From NCBI GenBank assembly GCA_045642465.1, contig JAZUIY010000016.1:186001-250000 (forward strand): a stretch of 64,000 bases of DNA, given 5' to 3'. The first letter of the stretch is position 1; every line of letters starts with the position of its first letter. This DNA comes from RUG420 sp045642465 (GTDB lineage Bacteria > Bacillota > Clostridia > Oscillospirales > Acutalibacteraceae). The position numbers and the translations under genes are program-made. The notes under the pieces were generated by a model. That model was not told where the DNA came from. It saw only the letters and a list, made by a program, of their open reading frames with translations, and did not search any database. Positions 8,643 through 16,339 of this stretch are shown here, in pieces.

Positions 8643-9151
8643 GCCGCAAAGTAAAAGTAGTAATCACCAACGACCAAAACACCATTCGCGTTCCGAAAGG
8701 ACTTCGCTTGTTAATCCGCAGATGCTGCACTGCCGTTTTGGTTTGTGAAGAGTTTCCTTCCAACGCAGAAGTATCCGTTACCATTGTGGATAACGCAAAA
8801 ATCAAGGAACTGAACGCAAAGTACCGCAACATAGATAAGGAAACCGACGTACTTTCCTTCCCACTTGGCGCAGAGGGCCAGTATGACATTAATCTGGGCA
8901 CCGGGGACGCCGAACTGGGTGACATTGTTATTAGTTTGGAAAAGGCCATGGAACAGGCTGAGCGATACGGCCATTCCTTAGACCGGGAAGTGGGTTACTT
9001 AACCGTACACTCCATGCTCCATCTTCTTGGGTATGACCACGAAGCCGGCGGCTTGGAACTGGTTCGTATGAGAGAAAAAGAAGAACTTGCTTTGGCCAAC
9101 TTAGGCCTTCGCAGAGACGGCAAATATTATATTGAAGACGACGAGGTTTAA
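8639..9151 (+). CDS. ybeY: Endoribonuclease YbeY (16S rRNA maturation)
   Basis: This 170-residue metalloprotein of the YbeY/UPF0054 family takes part in 16S rRNA 3' end processing and ribosome quality control. The zinc motif is HSMLHLLGYDHE near residue 122, with three histidines in the H-x3-H-x5-H pattern; upstream, TDVLSFPLG is also typical. The start overlaps phoH by four bases and the TAA directly abuts the era ATG, so translation is likely coupled through the cluster. Confidence 0.93.
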   Translation: MSRKVKVVITNDQNTIRVPKGLRLLIRRCCTAVLVCEEFPSNAEVSVTIVDNAKIKELNAKYRNIDKETDVLSFPLGAEGQYDINLGTGDAELGDIVISLEKAMEQAERYGHSLDREVGYLTVHSMLHLLGYDHEAGGLELVRMREKEELALANLGLRRDGKYYIEDDEV

Positions 9152-10048
9152 ATGGAATCTACAACAGCTTTTATTGCAATTATCGGCTGCCCGAATGTGG
9201 GCAAGTCCTCTTTGCTGAACTACATGATTGGTCAAAAGGTGGCCATTGTTTCCAACAAGCCACAGACCACCCGTACCCGCATTATGGGTGTCCTGACCAA
9301 GGACGAATGCCAGCTGGTATTTACGGATACTCCGGGTTACCACAGACCAAAGAACAAACTGGGTGAAAAGATGATCCAGGCTGTTTCCGACGGCATTTCT
9401 GGTGTAGATGCCTGCCTTTTGGTAGTAGAACCGAGAGAAGGCCTCCGCCCGGCAGAGGAAGAACTCTTAAAGAAGTGCAAGAAAGAAGACCTGCCGGTTA
9501 TTCTTGCCATTAATAAGATTGATACCGTAGAAGATAAAACCACGTTAATTACCCGCATTATGGAACTGAGCCAAGTCTATGACTTTGAGGCAATTGTTCC
9601 GGTTTGCGCCGTCAAAGGGGACGGGGTAGAGGAACTCTTAGATGAGCTCATCCGGTTGGCGCAGCCAAGCGTACACTTCTTCCCAGATGATGCATTAACA
9701 GACCAGCCGGAACGCGTTTTGGCTGCGGAAATCATCCGTGAAAAAATGCTCCGTCTGCTGCAGGATGAAGTACCTCACGGCATTGCTGTAAATATTGAAC
9801 TCTTCTCCGAGCGGGAAGATCAGGACCTTTTAGACATTGAGGCCACCATCTACTGTGAAAAAGACAGCCACAAGGGAATTATCATTGGCAAAAAAGGCGC
9901 CATGCTGAAAAAGATTTCCACCTATGCCCGTCAGGACATGGAAAAGTTCTTTGACTGCCACATCAACCTTCAGTGCTGGGTAAAGGTAAAAGAGGGCTGG
10001 CGGAACCGGGAAAACTACATTAACGACTTCGGTCTAGGAAACGACTAA
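9152..10048 (+). CDS. era: GTPase Era
   Basis: This 298-residue Ras-like GTPase with a C-terminal KH domain binds the 3' end of 16S rRNA during 30S assembly. G1 is GCPNVGKSS, G3 is DTPGY, G4 is NKID, and the KH GxxG loop is IIGKKGAM near residue 245. The N-terminal QTTRTR switch motif is also present. It is the third gene of phoH-ybeY-era. In many Bacillota recO follows era directly; here a terminator and a 7.9-kb accessory block separate them. Confidence 0.95.
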   Translation: MESTTAFIAIIGCPNVGKSSLLNYMIGQKVAIVSNKPQTTRTRIMGVLTKDECQLVFTDTPGYHRPKNKLGEKMIQAVSDGISGVDACLLVVEPREGLRPAEEELLKKCKKEDLPVILAINKIDTVEDKTTLITRIMELSQVYDFEAIVPVCAVKGDGVEELLDELIRLAQPSVHFFPDDALTDQPERVLAAEIIREKMLRLLQDEVPHGIAVNIELFSEREDQDLLDIEATIYCEKDSHKGIIIGKKGAMLKKISTYARQDMEKFFDCHINLQCWVKVKEGWRNRENYINDFGLGND

Positions 10049-10060
10049 TCCATAAAACAA

Positions 10061-10117
10061 AAGCCCTTGTCAGGGTGCCAAGCAAAGGTTTGGTACCCTG
10101 ACAGGGGCTTCTTTTTT
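10061..10117 (+). terminator. Intrinsic terminator after era
   Basis: Long arms at 10061-10080 and 10091-10110 (cores GTCAGGGT and ACCCTGAC, outer AAGCCC and GGGCTT) form a roughly 20-bp imperfect stem with a ten-base loop, followed by CTTTTTT. It closes the phoH-ybeY-era operon just before the accessory block. Confidence 0.85.
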
Positions 10118-10156
10118 GAGAAAGGAAAAAAAGACCTAAAAGTCCTTGTTAAATCC

Positions 10157-10185
10157 TTGACAAATCGTGTTAGCTATATTAACAT
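10157..10185 (+). promoter_or_regulatory. Putative promoter of the first leader peptide gene
   Basis: A consensus -35 TTGACA (10157-10162) is followed after 17 bases by TAACAT (10180-10185), giving a leader of roughly 110 bases before the peptide gene. Three copies of TTAGCTA (10170-10176, 10230-10236, 10269-10275) lie in and downstream of it and may be regulator sites. Confidence 0.5.
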
Positions 10186-10304
10186 TTTAGGCATTGTAGA
10201 GGAAGTGTTTAAAAACCGTGTGTGGAAATTTAGCTAACTAGATATGCTAGACAAAATGTGTACACGTTTTAGCTAAATAACACTAAAAGAAAGGAGAGGT
10301 AGTT

Positions 10305-10556
10305 ATGAATCTCGTTTTAAACCAGAGTTCCTTCCGCGCATTAAGCGAAGAAGAAATGTTCCAAGTTGACGGTGGTTCCGGAATCTCCGCTGCTGCATTA
10401 CTGGCAGGTGGTTTGGTTCTTTGGGCAGCCGGCGTTGCATTTGCATGCGTTGCCGGTCCGTTCGCACCAATTGGCGTTGGCGTTGCCTGCGCAGGTGTTA
10501 TTTGCTCCGCCATTGGCGCAGCTAAGATTATTGGTTCTTTACTTGAAGATAAATAA
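10305..10556 (+). CDS. Double-glycine leader peptide 1 (bacteriocin-like precursor)
   Basis: This 83-residue precursor has a 24-residue leader ending in FQVDGG, the type cleaved by C39 peptidases of peptide exporters. The leader contains ALSEEEMFQVDGG, matching the position-specific pattern of the two other peptides in this block. The predicted 59-residue mature peptide is very hydrophobic and rich in Gly and Ala, with three Cys and a central GPFAPIG stretch between two hydrophobic halves, so a membrane-inserting helical hairpin is likely. A class II bacteriocin-type role is inferred. AAGGAGAGG lies upstream, and a strong terminator follows, isolating this gene as its own transcript. Confidence 0.8.
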   Translation: MNLVLNQSSFRALSEEEMFQVDGGSGISAAALLAGGLVLWAAGVAFACVAGPFAPIGVGVACAGVICSAIGAAKIIGSLLEDK

Positions 10557-10617
10557 ACCAGTTAATCTTTTTTAGATTTATTTCTAGTATTGTCTTTCTA
10601 TATGTTTATAGAAAATT

Positions 10618-10650
10618 TGGGGGGAATAGTAGTATTCCCCCCATTTTTTA
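10618..10650 (+). terminator. Strong intrinsic terminator after peptide 1
   Basis: The 10-bp stem TGGGGGGAAT / ATTCCCCCCA with loop AGTAGT is followed by TTTTTTATTTTTT. It separates the peptide gene from the downstream DUF5085-like gene, which would be expressed by read-through or an unseen promoter. Confidence 0.9.
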
Positions 10651-10680
10651 TTTTTTCATTCAAAAGGAGTACATGAACTC

Positions 10681-11160
10681 ATGGAAATTTTAACCAATCA
10701 GACCTTAGCAATGGACAATGTCCTTTCCTTTCGAGGCCGGGTAACACAGCAGGATCTGGCTATGAAAGTGAACGAAATGGAAGACTTTATCAAAGCCTCC
10801 GGGACGCAAAAAACCGGTCCATCTGTTACCACTACTTTTTCTATCCTACCGGGCACCACGCCTCCGGTTATGGACGTAGAAATCCTTATGCCGCTTTCTG
10901 AAGAAGTTACCCCAAAAGAAGGATTTACTCTGAAAAAGCAGTTCTGCCTTTCCAACGCTTTGAAATTGGAATATAAGGGGAACCCAATGGGCATTCAGAA
11001 GTCTATCATGGATCTGAATCTGTACATTTCTTCACACAACATGGTTCCTGTAACCAGCCTTTACTACGTAGCAGTAAAAGAAGCCAGAACCGCTACAGAT
11101 GCCGACTCTATGGAAGTACACATTTACCTTGGTGTCAGTGAAAACACGAATACTCTGTAA
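10681..11160 (+). CDS. DUF5085-like protein, copy 1
   Basis: This 159-residue soluble protein has no leader and no membrane segment. Its middle reads as a GyrI/DUF5085-like alpha-beta pattern: a GP..TTFSI strand, MDVEILMPL, an FCLSNALKL segment, a helix (IMDLNLYISSHN), VPVTSLYYVAVKE and a C-terminal MEVHIYLGVSEN strand. From memory this resembles DUF5085, a family I associate with LXG polymorphic-toxin operons of Bacillota; I could not run a profile search. It is about 68% identical to the product at 11373 over the full length, without gaps. AAAGGAGT lies upstream. Its codon use is close to the host genes, unlike copy 2. A chaperone or adaptor role for the exported peptides is speculation. 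Confidence 0.6.
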   Translation: MEILTNQTLAMDNVLSFRGRVTQQDLAMKVNEMEDFIKASGTQKTGPSVTTTFSILPGTTPPVMDVEILMPLSEEVTPKEGFTLKKQFCLSNALKLEYKGNPMGIQKSIMDLNLYISSHNMVPVTSLYYVAVKEARTATDADSMEVHIYLGVSENTNTL

Positions 11161-11312
11161 CGTAATACTGAGTAGAAACTTTTTTAGACCAAACAAAGCT
11201 AAACGTCAAGTTGTGTAAAACTTTCTGTCTAAAATATTTATTTATTCTTTCTTTCTTTCTTACTTTATGTTATGTAGTTAACACATAATCATCGGTTATG
11301 TGATTGCTTTTA

Positions 11313-11340
11313 TTGACAATTTAATATGTTGAAATATATT
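11313..11340 (+). promoter_or_regulatory. Putative promoter of the second DUF5085-like gene
   Basis: TTGACA (11313-11318) is followed after 16 bases by TATATT (11335-11340), about 33 bases before the ATG. The intergenic stretch 11161-11372 also holds a short TTTC run (11246-11262) and is AT-rich. Confidence 0.55.
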
Positions 11341-11372
11341 GAAATTAAAAACGATGTTAGGATGAAAAGACA

Positions 11373-11852
11373 ATGGAAATATTGGATAATCAAACCTTAA
11401 AAATTGAAAATGCATTATCTTTTAGAGGCCAAGTAACCCAACAAGAACTTGCTGAAAAAACTAAGGAAATAGAAAAATTTCTTGAAAATACAGGAGTTCA
11501 AAAGGCAGGACCAACGGTTTCTACCACCTTTTCTATCCAGCCTGGAACTGTCCCTCCAGTTATGGATGTTGAAATACTGATTCCTTTGCAAGAGGAAATC
11601 ACACCAGATGCTGGCATGACTATAAAAAAGCATTTTTGTCTTTCTAATGCATTAAAATTAATATATGTTGGAAATCCTATGGGGGTGCAGGAAGCTATTT
11701 TAGAGTTAAATCAATACATTATTTCTCATAATTTAGTTCCAGTAACTAGTGTCTATTACGTTTCTGCCAAGGAATCTAAAACGATAGAAGATAATAATTC
11801 TATGGAGGTCCATATTTATATCGGGGTTAGTGAAAATAGAAACACGTTGTAA
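11373..11852 (+). CDS. DUF5085-like protein, copy 2
   Basis: This 159-residue paralogue has exactly the same length as the protein at 10681. The best-kept blocks are PPVMDVEIL, FCLSNALKL, GNPMG, VPVTS, SMEVHIY and GVSEN. It has no leader or membrane segment. Its DNA is visibly more AT-rich (many AAA, ATT, TTA codons) than copy 1 and most neighbours, which argues against a recent tandem duplication and for separate acquisition or different times in this genome. It lies upstream of leader peptide 2, so each copy is adjacent to a leader peptide. The family assignment is from memory. Confidence 0.6.
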   Translation: MEILDNQTLKIENALSFRGQVTQQELAEKTKEIEKFLENTGVQKAGPTVSTTFSIQPGTVPPVMDVEILIPLQEEITPDAGMTIKKHFCLSNALKLIYVGNPMGVQEAILELNQYIISHNLVPVTSVYYVSAKESKTIEDNNSMEVHIYIGVSENRNTL

Positions 11853-11856
11853 CTGG

Positions 11857-11879
11857 CTGAAAATGTGCGCACTTTTCAG
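11857..11879. promoter_or_regulatory. Inverted repeat upstream of peptide 2
   Basis: CTGAAAA-T-GTGC is followed directly by GCACTTTTCAG, a near-perfect dyad with one bulged base and no T run. It overlaps the GGCTGAAAA element also seen upstream of peptide 3, so an operator or RNA hairpin is more likely than a terminator. Confidence 0.4.
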
Positions 11880-11911
11880 TTAAATAATTTATAATGAAAG
11901 GAGAAAGAAAA

Positions 11912-12121
11912 ATGGAAGCTGTATTAAGTCAGAATGCATTTTATGCACTTAGTGATGAAGAACAGTATGTAGTAAATGGAGGTGCGACTCCGTTCGGAAT
12001 TGGAATGGGTGTATTTTTGTGCGCTGTGGGTATCGTTGCGTGCTTTATTGCACCTCCTGCTGGAACAGCCATTGGTATTGCAACTGCTGTTGCAGGCCTG
12101 TTTTTAACCATTATGACTTAA
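11912..12121 (+). CDS. Double-glycine leader peptide 2 (bacteriocin-like precursor)
   Basis: This 69-residue precursor starts at the ATG at 11912, eight bases after GGAGAAAG; an ATG at 11894 would place the ribosome site inside the gene. The 24-residue leader ends in YVVNGG and carries ALSDEEQYVVNGG, aligned residue for residue with peptides 1 and 3. The 45-residue core is hydrophobic, with two Cys and a central APPAGT hinge between two apolar segments. It is AT-rich like its upstream neighbour. It sits before a small membrane protein gene and the exporter, so it is a likely substrate of that exporter. Confidence 0.78.
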   Translation: MEAVLSQNAFYALSDEEQYVVNGGATPFGIGMGVFLCAVGIVACFIAPPAGTAIGIATAVAGLFLTIMT

Positions 12122-12195
12122 GAATTTTATGTTTTCTGTTTGCTAAAATTAAGTTATTGTTTATTTAGTCTTGATGTTTTATAGGGAGGTTTTTT

Positions 12196-12555
12196 ATGAG
12201 TAAAAAAAAGATTATTGGCTTTATGATGATTGCTGTTTCTATAATCGTAGAGGTAATTTGCTGTGTTTTGTCAAAGTCCATTCCAAACTTTGCACTGCCA
12301 GGTTTATTTCTAGTTTTTGCTAGTGCTCTTCTAACGGATTCTTCCAATCCTAAAAGTGTTTCAAATTTTGTTTTTCTTAGCGGAATGCTGACGCTTTTTA
12401 GTGTGGAATTGATTATCGGTAATTTGTGTACCGTCAACATGAAATTCCTTTATGCCATTGTTGCAAGCATATTAGTCTTGGTTATTGGCGTAAATGTGAT
12501 TACTTTTATTAAGGCGCAAAAAACAGAAAATAATAATTTGGAAAAAGATATATGA
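12196..12555 (+). CDS. Small four-helix membrane protein (candidate immunity protein)
   Basis: This 119-residue protein has four probable membrane segments (about 6-26, 31-50, 57-78, 83-107), short loops, a basic start and a charged polar tail. No family is recognised. AGGGAGG lies upstream, and the stop overlaps the start of the exporter gene by four bases, so the two are translationally coupled. Its place between a leader peptide and its exporter, and its size, fit bacteriocin immunity proteins, but that is position-based inference. The DNA is AT-rich. Confidence 0.6.
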   Translation: MSKKKIIGFMMIAVSIIVEVICCVLSKSIPNFALPGLFLVFASALLTDSSNPKSVSNFVFLSGMLTLFSVELIIGNLCTVNMKFLYAIVASILVLVIGVNVITFIKAQKTENNNLEKDI

Positions 12556-14708
12556 AATATTATTGCATAAAACAAAATGATATGACGGACTGTGGCGCGG
12601 CGTGTCTTGCTACGGTTGCTAAGCAATATGGTTTGTCGTTGCCCATCAGTAAGATCCGTGAAATTGCAGGAACAGACAAGTTGGGAACCAATGCCTATGG
12701 CTTGGTAAAAGCTGCAGAAGAACTTGGATTTACTGCAAAAGCAGTGAAAGGGGACAAAGAGGCATTCTTTACGGAATTCCCTTTGCCGGCCATTGCCCAT
12801 GTAGTGGTTGACGGCATGTTATTACATTATGTCGTAATTCATAAGATTACGGAAAAGCAGGTGGTTATTGCAGACCCTGGAAAGGGGATTGTAAAAATGA
12901 CTCCGGAAGAATTCTTTCAGGAATGGACCGGAGTATTCATTTTTTTAGTTCCGGCTGAAACCTTTCAAACCGGAAAAGAAACAAAGAACATTTTCGAGCG
13001 CTTTTTCGTGCTGCTGAAGCCGCAAAAGCGCTTGGTTTTTGATATATTTTTGGCGTCTATTGTTATTACCGTGCTGGGGATTGTAGGCGCATTTTATTTT
13101 CAGTTCATTATTGATGACATTTTGCCTGCGGGTATTCAGAAAACTTTAACAGTATTGTCCATTGGCATCATTTCTTTAAAGGTGTTTGCTGTTGTACTTT
13201 CTGTTCTCCGGCAGCAACTGTTGCTCTACTTGAGCCAAAAGTTGGATATTGCTTTGCTGCTTGGTTATTACAACCATGTATTAAAGCTTCCTATGAACTT
13301 TTTTGGCACTCGGAAAGTTGGGGAAATCATTTCCCGTTTTCAGGATGCTTCTTCCATTCGAAATGCCATTTCCAATGCCACCCTGTCTGTTATGATTGAC
13401 GTTATTATGGCAATTGCAGGCGGGTGCATTTTGTTCTTTAAAAGCAAGGTGCTGTTTGCCATTGCACTTCTCATGGTTATTCTCTATGCCATTTTGGTGT
13501 TCTGCTTCAACAAGCCATACAAGAAGGCCAACCAAACCCAGATGGAAAACAATGCGCAGCTGACCTCTTATTTGGTGGAATCTTTAAACGGCATTCAAAC
13601 TGTGAAAGCATTTAACGGGGAAAAGACCGTAGAAACCGAAACAGAATTAAAGTTCATTAAATTGTTGAAAAGTATTTTCCATTTAACTTCTATCAGCAAT
13701 TTGCAGGAAGGCTTAAAGGCATTTGTTGAATCTGTTGGCGGCATTGTTATTATCTGGGTTGGTGCTTACTTCGTTCTGAAGGGTAACATGACCATTGGTA
13801 GTTTGGTTGCCTTCAACGCATTGCTGGCCTATTTCCTGGATCCGGTTAAGAATTTGATTAACCTGCAGCCAACCATGCAGACTGCCATTGTGGCATCTGA
13901 CCGTTTGGGTGAAATTTTGGATTTGGAAATTGAAAAGAGCGAAAACCAGCAGCATAAGATTTACCCAACCACCCTGAAGGGCAACATTGAAATTAAGGAT
14001 GTTTCTTTCCGCTATGGCACCAGACAGCTGGTTTTAGAAAACTTCTCCATGAGCATCAAAGCCGGCCAACGCATTGCCATTGTAGGGGAAAGTGGTGCCG
14101 GTAAAACCACCATTGCAAAATTGCTTTTGAATCTTTACCGGTACGAAGCAGGGGAAATTACCATTGCAGATTACGCGCTCCCGGATATTTCCCTAGACGT
14201 TTTGCGAGATAAAACCGCTTACATTCCACAAGAGACGTTCTTGTTTAGTGGAACCATTTATGAAAACCTTACCTTTGGTATGGATCATCCGAATATGGAA
14301 GAGGTTGTAAGTTGCGCTAAAATGGCCCAGTTGCATGACTTCGTTAACGGGCTTCCACTCCGTTATGAAACCTATTTGGATGAAAACGGTGCCAATCTTT
14401 CCGGTGGGCAGAGGCAGCGTATTGCCATTGCTCGAGCCATGTTGCGTAAGCCGGAAATCATGATTTTAGATGAGGCCACCAGTAACTTGGATGCCGTAAC
14501 AGAAAAAGCCATCCAGGAAACGCTGGATTCCTATAGCCAGGGAATGACCACCATTGTCATTGCCCATAGATTAAGTACCATTCGCCAGTGTGACAAAATC
14601 TTTGTCATGGATAAGGGTCGTATTTTAGAGGCTGGTACCCATGACGAACTGATGTCCACCCCAAATGGCTATTATTACAACCTGTATCAGGCTCAGATTG
14701 GAGGATAA
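12552..14708 (+). CDS. Peptidase-containing ABC transporter (C39 family, PCAT)
   Basis: This 718-residue protein removes double-glycine leaders and exports the peptides. Residues 1-130 are a C39 papain-like peptidase with catalytic C14 (in DMTDCGAAC), H92 and D108. A six-helix transmembrane domain covers about 160-440. The nucleotide-binding domain has Walker A GESGAGKTT near residue 513, signature LSGGQRQR near 616, Walker B IMILDEA and the H-loop IAHRLST. Length and order match lactococcin/ComA-type exporters. It overlaps the small membrane gene by four bases and is one base from the HlyD-like gene. It is expected to process the three leader peptides in this block. Confidence 0.93.
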   Translation: MKYYCIKQNDMTDCGAACLATVAKQYGLSLPISKIREIAGTDKLGTNAYGLVKAAEELGFTAKAVKGDKEAFFTEFPLPAIAHVVVDGMLLHYVVIHKITEKQVVIADPGKGIVKMTPEEFFQEWTGVFIFLVPAETFQTGKETKNIFERFFVLLKPQKRLVFDIFLASIVITVLGIVGAFYFQFIIDDILPAGIQKTLTVLSIGIISLKVFAVVLSVLRQQLLLYLSQKLDIALLLGYYNHVLKLPMNFFGTRKVGEIISRFQDASSIRNAISNATLSVMIDVIMAIAGGCILFFKSKVLFAIALLMVILYAILVFCFNKPYKKANQTQMENNAQLTSYLVESLNGIQTVKAFNGEKTVETETELKFIKLLKSIFHLTSISNLQEGLKAFVESVGGIVIIWVGAYFVLKGNMTIGSLVAFNALLAYFLDPVKNLINLQPTMQTAIVASDRLGEILDLEIEKSENQQHKIYPTTLKGNIEIKDVSFRYGTRQLVLENFSMSIKAGQRIAIVGESGAGKTTIAKLLLNLYRYEAGEITIADYALPDISLDVLRDKTAYIPQETFLFSGTIYENLTFGMDHPNMEEVVSCAKMAQLHDFVNGLPLRYETYLDENGANLSGGQRQRIAIARAMLRKPEIMILDEATSNLDAVTEKAIQETLDSYSQGMTTIVIAHRLSTIRQCDKIFVMDKGRILEAGTHDELMSTPNGYYYNLYQAQIGG

Positions 14709-14709
14709 G

Positions 14710-16014
14710 ATGAAAGATATTATTTTAGACTTCAATGAGCTAACAGATAGCAAAGAATATTACAGCACAAGACCAAACCCGTTTATCAACGCCTTTGTTT
14801 ACTGCTTGGTGGCATTGCTGATATTTGCCATTTGCTTTTGTTCTATTAAAAAAATAGAAACCACTTCTACTGCTTCCGGGGTGGTTCGTCCTACCGGAAA
14901 TGTCGGAACCGTTACCTGTCTTGTGGGCGGTACGGTGAAAAAAAGTCATTTGAAAGACGGACAAAAGGTGAAAAAGGGAGATGTCCTTTTTACCGTTGAC
15001 CTTGGAAATTCTAAATCCGGGAAAAAGGCCATGGAACAGTCTGCTGCCAAGATGAAGGAACAGATTGCACTTTTAGACAAGTTTTCCAAAGGCGTTAGAG
15101 GCGGGTATAATCCTTTTTCCAAAAACGGTTCAGAGGAAGAATATACATTTTATCTTCAATATCAGGACTATGCCTCAACGGTGTCTGCAACCCAAAACCA
15201 GTTGAAGGAAATGGATGACCAAATCGCCACGGCAAAGAAGTACCGCAAGAGTGTGTCGGAAGGCAAGGATTATGTTTCCGATTATCCGGAATACGAAAAG
15301 CTTTACAAGAACTATGCAAACGAATATAACGGCAAAGTTCTTCCAACCACCAAGGCGCAATATAAAAAGGAAACCCTGAACTCTATTGATAGTTCCATTG
15401 CCCAAATGGAAAATCAGAAGAAGACCGCAGAAGCCAATGCCAACGCATCCGGTGGCAGTGCCTTGGCTAAGATGAAAGAGGAAGAAGCAATCCTCTCTCA
15501 AAAAGAGCAACTGAAAAGCCAGTTGGATGAAGTGACTATGCAATTGGATCAGCTGGATGAACAAGACAATCAAGGCGTTGTCAGAGCAAATCGTTCCGGT
15601 ACCGTTAACCTTATGGCGGCAATTTCGGAAGGAGATGCCATTTCTGCCGGAACAACGGTTGCAACCATTCTGCCAAAAGAGGATGCCGGCTATAAAGTAC
15701 AGCTCTTCTTAAAGAATGCTGATGTAGCCTCTGTTAACGTAGGGGATCAAATCCGATACACCCTCACAGCAATCCCTAGTTCCAAGTACGGTAACATTAC
15801 CGGGAAAATTACATCCATTGGAAAGGATACCGTAATCCAAGGCGGGAAAAACACAGGATACTATCTCGTAGAGGCAACCATAGATAAAACTACTTACGAA
15901 GACAAAGATGGCAACAAAGCTCACCTGCGTCCCGGAATCCAATTGGAGGCCAAGATAGTTACCCAAGAAAAAACCATCATGCACTACTTCCTTGAAAAAG
16001 TAGGGCTGATGTAA
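14710..16014 (+). CDS. HlyD-type accessory protein of the peptide exporter
   Basis: This 434-residue bacteriocin-secretion accessory protein has the start at 14710 preceded by GGAGG (14700-14704). A cytoplasmic tail of about 25 residues is followed by one membrane segment (about 27-46), a biotinyl-lipoyl-like half (GTVTCLVGGTVKKSHLKDGQ), a long charged coiled coil (about 90-280), the second lipoyl half (VRANRSGTVNLMAA) and a C-terminal beta domain. This is the layout of LcnD/MesE adaptors that pair with C39 exporters in Gram-positive bacteria. It begins one base after the exporter stop and is clearly in its operon. Confidence 0.9.
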   Translation: MKDIILDFNELTDSKEYYSTRPNPFINAFVYCLVALLIFAICFCSIKKIETTSTASGVVRPTGNVGTVTCLVGGTVKKSHLKDGQKVKKGDVLFTVDLGNSKSGKKAMEQSAAKMKEQIALLDKFSKGVRGGYNPFSKNGSEEEYTFYLQYQDYASTVSATQNQLKEMDDQIATAKKYRKSVSEGKDYVSDYPEYEKLYKNYANEYNGKVLPTTKAQYKKETLNSIDSSIAQMENQKKTAEANANASGGSALAKMKEEEAILSQKEQLKSQLDEVTMQLDQLDEQDNQGVVRANRSGTVNLMAAISEGDAISAGTTVATILPKEDAGYKVQLFLKNADVASVNVGDQIRYTLTAIPSSKYGNITGKITSIGKDTVIQGGKNTGYYLVEATIDKTTYEDKDGNKAHLRPGIQLEAKIVTQEKTIMHYFLEKVGLM

Positions 16015-16099
16015 GCTACAGTTCAAGTGATAGATTTGGCTGAAAAAATGAGAAAGGAGAATAATTGAAAATAGGAAATGGAAAGGAGAAAGAATTTTA

Positions 16100-16324
16100 A
16101 TGGAAATGACATTAAATTATAATGGTTTTTGTGAACTAACCGAAGATGAACTTTATGAGGTAGATGGCGGTCTCGCTGTGTCTCTTGCTATACAAGCATT
16201 TGGTGCCATTGCTTTTTTGTTAGGAGTAGTTGCGACGGCTTTTGGCCAACCTGTAGGTTCTACGTTGATGATAGTTGGTGGTGTAGCTGAAGCAATTGGC
16301 CTTCTTTTAACACCATTTATTTAA
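16100..16324 (+). CDS. Double-glycine leader peptide 3 (bacteriocin-like precursor)
   Basis: This 74-residue precursor has a 24-residue leader ending in YEVDGG (ELTEDELYEVDGG), collinear with the other two. The 50-residue core is hydrophobic, has no Cys and has a FGQPVGST hinge between apolar halves containing GxxxG-like spacing (GGVAEAIG). GGAAAGGAGAAAG precedes the ATG, and an 11-codon frame beginning TTG at 16064 ends just before it; I do not call that a gene. GGCTGAAAA occurs about 60 bases upstream, as in front of peptide 2. A small membrane protein gene follows. Confidence 0.75.
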   Translation: MEMTLNYNGFCELTEDELYEVDGGLAVSLAIQAFGAIAFLLGVVATAFGQPVGSTLMIVGGVAEAIGLLLTPFI

Positions 16325-16339
16325 AAAGGTGGTTTTGCT

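Noticed and set aside
11246..11262. TTTC microsatellite as a phase-variable tract
   Set aside because: Only about four units, lying over 100 bases before the next gene and upstream of its promoter; no evidence of length variation.
16064..16099. 11-codon frame before leader peptide 3
   Set aside because: It has a TTG start and a ribosome-like site, but such a short frame could be chance; noted only as possible translational coupling.
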